NCBI GenBank assembly: GCA_036924285.1
Contig: JAYKYS010000018.1
Location: forward strand, 7,192,001 to 7,256,000
Origin: Asterella californica
Taxonomy: Eukaryota > Streptophyta > Marchantiopsida > Marchantiales > Aytoniaceae
Reading direction: 5' to 3'
Length of the DNA stretch: 64,000 nucleotides
In this document: positions 46,980 through 57,400 of the stretch, piece after piece
Position numbering within the stretch: position 1 is the first letter of the stretch
Layout: each line of letters starts with the position of its first letter
Made by a program: the position numbers and the translations under genes
The notes under the pieces: model-generated
Told to the model about the DNA's origin: nothing
The model's database searches: none
Seen by the model: the letters and a program-made list of their open reading frames with translations, nothing else

Positions 46980-49880
46980 CTTCTTGGAGTTCTTCCTAAG
47001 TCGTGTAAGTCATGGGAGTGGTTGAAAGTCCTCTAGCACTATTATGAGATTGTTCGAGATGAGTTTTCATTGTCAGTGTTTATTCCATCCGTTACCTTGT
47101 GCTCTTTATGACGAGGTGAGACAAGCATTTCATCTACTGTGACATGTTGACACGGAACAATAAAGACGAGACGGCGTGGTTATTGTTCCTCCTTCTTCCT
47201 CGTTGGTACCTTTGTTATACTCGAGGTGATAGATAAAGACATCAGTAGATGGCGGTCTATCTTTGGAGCTTCCGTGTAGGTGATTAGACGGGCTTACAGG
47301 AGGAATCAGTACGTGCGATACGAGATAGGAGTGAGTCTGTCTCTACATGTGATGTCTCATATTCCGTCTGCATATGACGTTGTAGGATGTTAGGTCATGT
47401 TGGAGAGTATAGTAGAGCTGCTAGAGCATTGCATTCTTTGTCAGTGGCATGTCCTACTGAGGAGACGATCGCTTCGTTGCGTATCCTTCACCCCCATTGG
47501 GTGATCTCTCACGACATGAGGTTTAGGACTACTTGAGGAGCCATTATGTCTCGATAGATCTTTGTTTGCCCAGGCCTTGTGTACAGCTCCATGTCTATCT
47601 TCTGGAGGTCTGTTTGGGATGATCTACGAGCACATACGAGATAATTTTCAGGTAGACGACCCCTCTAGTGATTTCACAGAGCTTTTTTAAGTAGCGGTAG
47701 CAGTAGCTCAGAGACATATTCCTCAGTCTATAGCTTAGGTACTAGAGGTAGCTAGACTTTGGTCATGATGCAGAATGATGGAGAGATTCGACCGATAGCG
47801 ATCAGCGAGATTCTCTTATGACTATTAGTCATACCATTGTCTCTAAGCTTCGAGATACTTTTCAAGACCACATTTGTCCACATCAGTTTGGAGTTGCGAT
47901 GCTTGGAGGTTGTGAGTTTGTGTCTTTCAAAATTAGAGCTCTCCTGGACATCCATCTCGATTGGTCTTACAACTGGACGTGGAAAACGATTTTAATAATA
48001 TTTCCTGCGCTTTCATCTTTAGGGAGCTCATGGATGGCGGTGGATCTCTGACGAGTCTCGTCTCTTTCGTGCGATCGTTCTGTGGTTCTTCCTCCCCTTT
48101 TTATTATCAGCACGGTCCTACGATAGAGAGGATTACAGTCATTAGCTCCGCTTGTCAGTGGATCTTTTGGATGGACTCCTCTTCATTTTAGCTCACTATA
48201 GAGCTCTCTTGATCACCGTCTTGACTACTCCAGATTGTGTTTTTCCATCTCTAGCTGATGATACGCAGATCGTAGGTCCGACGGACCAAGTCTATGTTGT
48301 CTTTGATCACCTCGTCTCTCAATTGATCTTGGTAGGACTGAGAGTGAAGGTGTCAAAGTGCAAGACTTGATATCCCATAGGTATACTGTTGGACCTCTAG
48401 CTCCCGGAGGGATCTGTTACACTTAGAGATGATTTACGCATCATCGGAGTACCGGTGGATACAGAAGATTTTGTCTCCCGGTTCTTAGCTATTATCTTGG
48501 CGGAGGACATTTTGCATATAGAGGATCTTAAATGGACACATGTTGTATCCTTTTCTCTTCCATTGTACGTCGTCCTAGCTACTTACTCCGCACAGTACCT
48601 CCATCTCTTATCTTCATCTCGCACCACCTTAGAAAATTTAATAGGAGGATCATGGAGGTTTTTGGTGACATCGTAGGACCGGAGACCTTTGACTATGTTG
48701 CAGGATCTCTCAGACGGAGGCAGACATCTTTGCTGATATCATGTGGCGGGGTGGGCTTATTATCCAAGGAGGAGACTACTCCGGCATCCTTTTTGGGTAG
48801 TTGAGCCATCTCAGCACCTATTGTCGTTTTTTCGTGCGAGATAGACCTATTATGGAGAGCTATGTGACGGAGATGGAGGATGGTTCTTACCCACTGCAGA
48901 TGTGTCGTCATGAGACAAAAGATAGTTTGACTCTTGAGGCACGTGAGACACACCCTTGATTCGATATCCTAGCTATTGATGTATCTCACGGACTATAGTC
49001 CTCTCTGACGAGACACCACTTCTACCAGGTTCTCCATACTCTCTTAGTGGATCCTTCCATCTCACGAGATACTAGAGCTCGACTCCGCTCCTGTTCGGAC
49101 AAAGGCACAAGCTCTTGATTCATAGCTCAACCTTACATTAGAGCGTTCGGACTCGCACCGACTATCTTCTCTACAACGATGAGGTTCCGTCTAGTCTTGG
49201 TCCAGCCTGTTGCTTCGGCATTGTCCACATGCGAGTGCCGTGTCTCGCTCGACACCTTGCTCGCTGTCCTCATGATGGAGAGCGGATAGCTACCCCCGAT
49301 GTCATCAGGGGCGTCGTGTTTGTCTTAGCACGAGAGAGTCGTTGCATGACGTGAAGAGAGCGTTGGTATGTCTTTCAGACGGGAGGATTAGTGCGAGCTA
49401 ACTTGTACATGATGAGAGAGGATCAGGACTCAGTGACAGATGTAGTTGTCACGGATCCGACACGAGACTAAGTGACGACACAGGTGATCACTCATCTTTC
49501 AGGATGGGTTGCAGGCGCGGCGGCAGCAGCGAAGGTGACCAAGTATAAGAATATGCAGGTGGGACATCGCTTCAACCCCTTAGCCTTGGAGATATACGGA
49601 TCGACATCTTTGGAGTTCGACGTCTTCTTTCGAGATTGTGCCAGAGCTTATCATGAGAGACGCAAAGAGGTATCACTTTCTCTTTTTTTCTGCACTATGT
49701 GTTTTAGACTGCGAGTTTTCATTGCTCTATAGAGAGCTTTAGCACGCGCGGTCCACAAGAGGGCAATTGCAGTAAGCGATGTTACTTCATGTGCACCTAT
49801 TGTATGCAGGAATTTTAACTTACATGTGTGTGATATTATAAAGACGATAGACGACATTAGAGCTACTGATAGCAAGACTT
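46980..49880 (+). pseudogene. Decayed non-LTR retrotransposon reverse transcriptase
   Basis: Frames shift repeatedly but the domain order is complete. From about 47390 it reads RAARALHSLSVACPTEETIA. At 47600-47690 it reads SGGLFGMIYEHIRDNFQVDD, and at 47770 QNDGEIRPIAISEI, a typical start of the RT fingers. At about 47850-47900 are DHICPHQFGVA and GGCE, and 47961 begins LQLDVENDFNNIS (first catalytic Asp). At 48150-48370, GLLFILAHYRALL and FPSLADDTQIVGP carry the catalytic ADD. Then come LRIIGVPVDTEDFVSRF (48440), VAGSLRRRQTSLLISCGGVG (48700) and a thumb-like region. The C-terminus at 49444-49605 (VVVTDPTRD, AKVTKYKN, HRFNPLALEIYGS) resembles the restriction-like endonuclease of R2/CRE-type elements. 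Stops and indels make it non-functional. Confidence 0.7.
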
Positions 49881-50010
49881 AGCCCCGGTGTTTTTCTCTT
49901 CGGGGCGTTAGTTACTTGGCCCTTCGGGTCCTTCTTTCCCTTGTTAGGCTTGATGGGGTCTTTCCATCCGTTTGTTATTCATTGTGTCTCGTGTTTTCCT
50001 AGTGACATGT
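49875..50010 (+). other. Likely 3' UTR of the non-LTR element
   Basis: After the last stop come two small GC-rich foldbacks, GCCCCGG...CTTCGGGGC and GGCCCTTCGGGTCC, then a T-rich tail region. Such structured 3' ends are recognised by non-LTR reverse transcriptases. No poly(A) tail is seen, in line with an R2-like element. Confidence 0.3.
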
Positions 50011-50468
50011 TACTAGAAAGAAAGCTACAACCGCGTCCTCGCACTGCAGTCAAAGTTGGAATCTGAACAGTACTCGTAGTTCCAAAGAAACGACGAAGTA
50101 TATTTTCACTACATTGTACATCATATTGCAGTAAAATCCCAGAGATTTACTTTATCCCACCCTTAATACGTTGTAGTACTTGACTCATCTCTCCTAACTT
50201 TGTATTACTTGAACTCACGTTTGATAACAATAACAGTTTCAGCAGGTTTATAGTCATAGAAAGACATTGTAGAAAAAAATTAAAGAGACCGTAGAGGTTG
50301 ATAATCTATTGTAAAATAGTTTCAATAAAACTTTTTATATATATAGTTAGTTAGTTACTGAAATATATTTCTCATATTCAAATGACGAGATACTTTGACT
50401 TGCTGAACTTACGATTATCAGTCAAAAGTGAAGTCAAGTAACGCAAAGTTAAGAGGGGTAAGGTAAAG

Positions 50469-50978
50469 TCAGAAAAACGTATTAAGGGGTGGTATCAAGT
50501 AAATTTCTGGTAAAAATCCAGGGCCCCTGTACGTTGAGTCAGTAACAACTTGCAGGAATGCGTCACAGCCCTTCCACTGCACTGTCCTAGCTTCAAGTTC
50601 GCAGGCAACGTACAACAGTTGCATAACAGAGGCCTCAACGGGAGAAAGTTGAACTGGCTGGCTGTGGCTCCGTGGCGCTTCTTCGGGGTATAATTCCAGA
50701 AGGGAATTTGATGCTACCGCAGGGAATGTGCGCTTACCGGCCACGTCCGGTCCTCTGTTATAGAATCCACCGGAGCAGGCGACGTGACTGGCCGTTGGGT
50801 TCAGAGGATATCTAGCGAATTGTAAACTGTAATGTGCAGCGATTTGGAATGACTCCAAGTCGTTCGATGCTACGATCCGGGGGCCTGAATTTGAAGCCCC
50901 TTCAGTTTCTGTCTTGCTATCCCAGAAGTGACAAAGATTACATCGCGCCAATGTTGTGATGATAGAGTGCAGTATCAT
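50469..50978 (-). CDS. Unrecognised 169-codon ORF, divergent to the KEULE gene
   Basis: The ORF begins MILHSIITTLARCNLCHFWD and ends in PPLNTFF. I recognise no domain, signal or repeat. Base composition is more balanced than in the AT-rich flank to its left. Its start faces that of the next plus-strand ORF (50981) with two bases between. It may simply be open by chance in the GC-richer promoter region. Confidence 0.15.
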   Translation of the reverse strand: MILHSIITTLARCNLCHFWDSKTETEGASNSGPRIVASNDLESFQIAAHYSLQFARYPLNPTASHVACSGGFYNRGPDVAGKRTFPAVASNSLLELYPEEAPRSHSQPVQLSPVEASVMQLLYVACELEARTVQWKGCDAFLQVVTDSTYRGPGFLPEIYLIPPLNTFF

Positions 50979-50980
50979 GC

Positions 50981-51226
50981 ATGGATCGATGTGTTGAGAG
51001 GACCCGTGGAGCGGGTGGACGGGTCAATATGAGGTCCCGGAGTACAGGTAAGTACCAGGTACTGTGTGTAGATCGATTCACCGGAAATACTGAGACCCGG
51101 CCCGTTCAGCTAGACGAGAGGGGGAATCTGTCCGTGCGGAAGGGAGACAGCTCTTTTGGTGCTGCAGAGGACGCTCGAACGGAGTTCCTAGAGCAAAAAG
51201 GCCTCTTAGAGGCGAGTGTGTATTGA
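50981..51226 (+). CDS. Possible upstream ORF in the KEULE leader
   Basis: This 81-codon ORF (begins MDRCVERTRGAGGRVNMRSR) ends 187 bases before the KEULE start codon. If transcription starts upstream of 50981 it would be a translated-leader candidate. A donor-like CAG^GTAAGT at 51046-51051 lies inside it, so a leader intron is also possible. Confidence 0.15.
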   Translation: MDRCVERTRGAGGRVNMRSRSTGKYQVLCVDRFTGNTETRPVQLDERGNLSVRKGDSSFGAAEDARTEFLEQKGLLEASVY

Positions 51227-51412
51227 TTTTCCTTTGGTTTGATTTCTTTACAAAGGTGTTGAGTTTGCTGAACGTGTATTCGCGTCCGGGAGGTTTTGTG
51301 TTTGCTCCCAGGAGTTTTGGTGCAGAATTTGCGAAGCTAGAGTGGAATTAGAAGGCTAGGGCGTAGTTGAAGCAGGAGAAGTCTCGCGGGTTGTGGTGAC
51401 GAGCAGGAAAAC

Positions 51413-54400
51413 ATGTCGGACGGAGATTCCTCACATGCTGGGTGGAAGAATTTTCGGCAGATGACTCGTGATCGTGAGTATACATTTTATTCTCGTTTTC
51501 CCTTAGCTCTGATGGACTTTGGAATGTCGTCGCCAATTCGGGTTTGAGCTACAAGAGTGTAATTGCTGCACTTGAGCAGATGTAATATATCTTTTGTGGT
51601 GGTTAGCTCGAGAATTGCGTTGTTCTGAAGTCATCAGCGTACTTTTTGGAGCCGACAATGAACAGAATTCAGTGACAATGCTTTGCGAGATTGCAAAATA
51701 TACTACGGAGTCCAGTTATTGAGAAAATATTCCACCCAGTTTGTGGGTTATTTATACCGGATCCGTGTCCCCATTTCGCTCTTTCCTTTTGTGGAAGAAG
51801 AGCAATCTGCGTTGTAGAACTTCCCATGTGTGCTTCTAGCGTCTGAGCATGTGTTGTACACATTTACCGCCCGGTTCTGCAACTGAGCTGGGGCTGTTGG
51901 AAAGGAATGTTGAGGTGTTCTGTCGCTCCCCGGTCTGTTGCTTGTCCGTACAGAAAGTTTTGCACTTTCTGTGTTCTCGGAGATGTTAATATTGTGCAGT
52001 CGTTGGATTTGAGCTTTCAGCCTTCCATCGCGTCTCAGTTGATTCCCGGAAGATGGGTACTTGAGCGTTAATTGTTTGCACTGTCGTTGCAGGTCTGCTT
52101 TATGAGATGCTACGTAGTATTAAAGGAGACAGCGCCGCCAATTGGAAGGTATTAAACAGGCCGAATCATTTATTCTGTTGTGGGTGTCTGGGTCTACCAT
52201 GGTTTTTACTCCAGAGTAGTTCGTAGCGATAAGGTTAAATAGATAAAGTTTTATAGAACTGAGTTGGAGTTTGCTCACATCTTTGTTGTTGTATCCTTCA
52301 ACCAGCGTGTTCGTGCGCCCAAAATCGCTCTATCTACAACCTTCCGATTATTTACTCGACCTTAGTAGGTAGTTGGAAATTGACACACTAGGAAGTTTCA
52401 GTTTTTGTTACGTCTGCATGGAGAATCGATTTGGTCGAGAGCGGAAATCTTCGCAAAATTTCTCTGTTGCAGATTGAATCTTCGTACTATGGCTTCCTCA
52501 TTGTTGTTCTTGTTGTTATCCAATATCTTGAGAGACCGGCAAATTTTCTTGTATAACAATCAGTTAGTTTCCACACGGGCAGTGTGGATGGAACGAATGT
52601 TGCATACTGCGTGTGGCATCTTATGGGTGGATTGCCGTAAGGGTGTCGTGAAGGGCTGGGAAAGATAAGGAATGTAGTGCTCATGTACCGGGATGAGCAA
52701 TGCATCCGGTACATGAGTAAGGGCTAAACGTCTTAGGAATGTCGTTCATTTTCTAATTGACAGTTCTTCTTCTAGCTCCAAGACACCGGTTACAATCACT
52801 AAAACGCGTTGCTTTCGGTTGGTTTGAGTACAAGCCCGACTTTTGTTTTACATGTTCTTCTTAATCAGGTTCTTATTATGGACGAAGTGACAGTGAAAGT
52901 AATGTCGAATGCTTGCAAGATGGCGGACATCACAGAAGAAGGCATCTCATGTGAGTTTGTTATTTAGTATAAAGTATAAGCCTCTATTGTCCGGAGCCAG
53001 ATGCCTGGAGACTAACTCTTGTCCCTGTCGGTTCGAAAATTCGCCAGTAAGTGAAGAGTCTGAGGATGTCTTTTTGCTTGAGTTAAGTATACAGTTGAAG
53101 AGCAAGCACTTCGTTCGATTTGAATCTATTCTGCATAAAGTTGGATGCAACTTACGATTTCTTCATCCTCTTGTTCTGATCTTGGAGTGGTTGGTTAGCT
53201 TTAGAGCTCCTGTTTTTCGCATGCTGCCTGTCATTTCTAACTAAAGTGATGATGGATTTTTCATTTCAGTGGTCGAGGATCTGAACAAGCGGAGACAACC
53301 TCTGCCGGCTCTAGAGGCTGTGTATTATATTCAGCCCACACGAGACAGGTAAATATTGTCCAGAAATAGGAGGCACGTTGGTGCTAATCCTCTTGAGGTC
53401 CTTTTATAGCACGGAACGTTTTGATTTCTTCTGTCTGGTGCTGCTCAAGAAAGCCGGAAGATTGTAGGTACCGGTACGACCTCCTGCTCTTGTAGATCTC
53501 CAGTTAAGCAATGGAGATACAATACTCTAAAGTTGTCGCTCTGTCCTCAGTGCTAATCCCATTGTGCATCTCTTGATGCAGTGTTCAGAAATTTATTGCT
53601 GATATGGCCGGGAAATCACCTCTATATAAGAAGTACGTAACTGATCAGTGTTCTCCTTGAAGTTTATGTTTGATAGCTTCTCGTGACGAAGCTTTCTAGT
53701 TTTGGTCTCTCTTGTTGTCACGCATTTGACTTCGGTTCATTCATTTGGTTCATATACGGAGATGGTCTATGATTAGTCTTCTGAAAAGCATTTTTGCTAT
53801 GTTAAATGCTGCACATGAGTGTACTGTTCGTGCTGGCTTGTTCACGATTGACACTCTTATGCGCGCTTCTGCTGGACCTAAAGCTTAGATTGCTTAGTTC
53901 ATTCTACTCTGCTATGTTCGCTTCATTGCTTATAGACACCAGTCTTTCCTGCATCAGTTCTCCATAGTATCCTGACACCAACTCCAACTCTGTCAACTTG
54001 TGTGAACCATCAGTTCCCTCGAGTTATAATAACATGCTTCGTGGTGGACTCTGGCAGAGCATACGTATTTTTCAGTTCTCCTTTAAGTCGAGACTACTTA
54101 AATCTTATCAAAGGGGAGCCACTTCTTTTGTCTCGTATTGCAGCATTGAGAGAGGTAAGCACCAGATTCCACTTAAGCTCAGCTGCGGATGTACCTAAAT
54201 CGTATAGATAGGTTGAACTCGCTGAACCACTTCAGAACTGTAAGTGCTGGAGATTGAGACTTACAGCTATTGATATCATGTAGTAATTTGTTGACTTTTG
54301 GAATACTGGTGCTTGGTGGTACAGGTGAATTTGGAGTACTTGACAATCGACACGCAGGTGTGTTCCCTGTTGATGTGGTCTTATATAACTTCTTCCGCAC

Positions 54401-57400
54401 TGATAGGTGCAAGAGTGTTGCGCACCTTATTCACATGTGATATGTCTGTTGTGGATCGTGCAAGTTCATCTCATATGGATCAGATCATCGCTTTATCCTC
54501 CGAAATGCCCTTGGGAGTCCGGATAGATTGGATCAGGAATAAACGCACTTCGTGATCTTCCTCGCTCCTTTCCTCGAGTTTCATGATAATTTGGTAGCAA
54601 CTTAAATTCTGGTGAAGAGTTCGGCTCGAATGGTCAGTAATTTAACAGGGTTGATAAGCAGCCGCTATCTTTCTTCTTGTTAACAAGTACGACGTTCGCT
54701 TAGTCAGTGGTGTCACGTTAGGTCTTATTGGTTTGATTTTCAGTAGGCTTTTTACCCAGTTTTCTCCTCACGCACCAGTTCTTATTTGCGGTGCTTTGGC
54801 AAGCAAGCGCACTGATTGGGATAGTGGAGACGGTTAAACTCTTTTAGGGGTTTGTGAGCCTTAAAACTGGAGGTTCTCGACATCAGGAGCCAACAAGGAC
54901 TATTAGTGTTCCTTATTTATATATTTTTTGTAGGGATTTTCCACAGATAATGATAAAGCACTGGTGCAGCTCTTCGGAGAGCTTAGCGAGGGAACCCGTG
55001 ATTATGAAGTTTGTCTTGACACCATAGCTTATCGCTTATCCACCGTGTTCGCATCTTTGAAGGTGAGTTTACTTCTCATCCTAATTTTCCTCTTAATTTC
55101 TCGGAAGAGATGACTTGTAACAGTAATGCCGTGTGGTCTCTCCGCGAAAGACGGCCATATTTTCTGCACAACAGATATGGCCATTTCAGTGTCATTTAAA
55201 TCATTCCTGCTTTTGACGGGATACCTACAGGAGTTTCCGCTTGTAAGATACCGCGCTGCTAGGTCTGCTGCTGCAAACTCTGTCTCGACCACTACAGCCC
55301 GGGATCTAGTACCGACAAAGATGGCAGCAGCGCTCTGGGAACGCTTGATGAAGTACAAGTCTTCTTTGGCGAACTTTCCTCAGACTGAAACTTGTGAACT
55401 GATAATTGTTGACCGATCCATTGACCCGGTATTTATCCTATGTCCTGTGTTCACGAAGTTGGTCTGAATACTGCATTAGAGTAAGGTCACCAACAGACGA
55501 TCACCACTGTTAGCTGACGCGCTGCCATGCTTTCACATTTTTGTCGGTATTTTCGTGATTGCTCGGCAGTTTTAGTGCTTCTATGACTTTCTTTTTAACG
55601 TGCGCAGGTGGCTCCTGTTATTCATGAATGGACTTATGATGCCATGTGCCATGATCTTCTTGATATGGAAGGCAACAAATTTATGTATGAGGTATTCTTT
55701 TAATGCTAAATCATCAGCTCACGTGGCTACTGCTGTCGCCTTATACTGTGGATTTTATGTATAGTGTAAGCCTTTTCTTCCTCTTCTAAAACCAGCCGAG
55801 TGTAGGGTTCTGTGTAGTTTATCCTGCGGTAGTTCATGGAGTAGACCTGTTTCGGGGTTGTGGGAAGGGAGATTAGAGAAGCCCTGTTAGCCCCGGTTGT
55901 CGGTTTAACTTTCTCTGTGTAACTTCGATGCATTATAGCTCGGTTTTTCGTACAGAAAAGTTAACCAATCTGAGCTGAGAGAGCCTGAATAACTCAGCTG
56001 AGAGAGCCTGAATACTGGAGGCAGTTCTATCGTCCCGCAGTTTTGTTGGTGTTTGAGTTTTAATTTGCGCATCGGATTTTTAGCCTCGGCGAACCACTGC
56101 CGTACTCCTTTGCCCTGTTTTACAACGAAATTAATGAAATGTATGGGACAATATCTCCACTCTGTTTAATCAGAGAACATGCTGTTTTAGTCGTCTTTGG
56201 AATCCGTCATTCGTACCAGGAAAACGTCTCGCGTAACCGCTTAAAGTTTATTTCCGGTTTCGCTTTGTGATTGCTGTTCTGGAAGAACTGTTCCTACCAA
56301 ACCAAGGTAATTCTTTGTTGGGTGGAGAATGTGAGTATTGAAGTGATCGTGAGTTTAATCACTTTTACACTTTACCTGCAGGTTACTACAGGTACAGGGA
56401 AGGTGGACAGGAAGGAAGTTCTATTGGAAGAGCATGATCCTGTCTGGTTAGAGCTTCGTGATCTCCACATAGCAGAAGTAAGGTTCACTCACGTTCTCGT
56501 CGTCATATTTGTACCGAGAGAAGGAGTGTTCATATCTTGACTTTGAGCCATAAGAAAGTACTCATGTGTTCCACAATTCTGTGCAGGTTAATCTAAAGTT
56601 GGATGCGAAGATGCAGCAATTTGGTGCAAAAAATAAAGCTGCTCAGATACGGCTGGGAGCAAGGTATGTCAGCCTGTAAGCTTGAGAGGTCTGCTGGTCA
56701 CAGTTCTATTGGAGAATATTTCGAGTGAACAGGGGCGTTTGGTGGTATTTAAAGCGTGGCGTATGATGATCACATCTGTACCTCCAGCGGATGTTGTCTC
56801 TCCGGCTGCTAGTTAACTGATTATGAACATATTGCGATCTTGTTTCTTTACTATGTTCTATTGCAATGCTATCGACAATTTAGTGCACATTCGGCCAGTG
56901 TTTGCTACTTACTCTGTACTTGGCCCCGTATTTACCTCTGTACTAGAGAATGGTCCTTGATAAAATCTGCCATTCTCGACGTATGAATATATGTTCTATC
57001 GCAATGCAGGGAGGGCCAAGAACTCTCCACTAGAGACATGCAGAAGATGGTGCAGGCTTTGCCTCAGTACCGTGATCAAATTGAGAAGCTGAGTTTACAT
57101 ATCCACGTGAGTGTTCAGAATCACGCTCTGTATCTGATAAGCCGCATTCTCTGGCGAATTCCGTCCTCTAGTCGTAAGTGATCGTGAAGGATATCATTAC
57201 GGGGTTCATGAGTACCTTATAATTGTATTAGGTCCTCATCGCCTTGCTGTCATAACTTGACATGGTGGACATGAGTTTCTTCTTCAATGTTAATATGTCA
57301 AGCTATAGCACCTTGGTCGAGGTCGAAGTAGAAGGTCTGGTCATACGTATGAGCTAAACGTAGGGTTCACTGTTAAACGCAGGTTCCTGGAGGTTACTGT

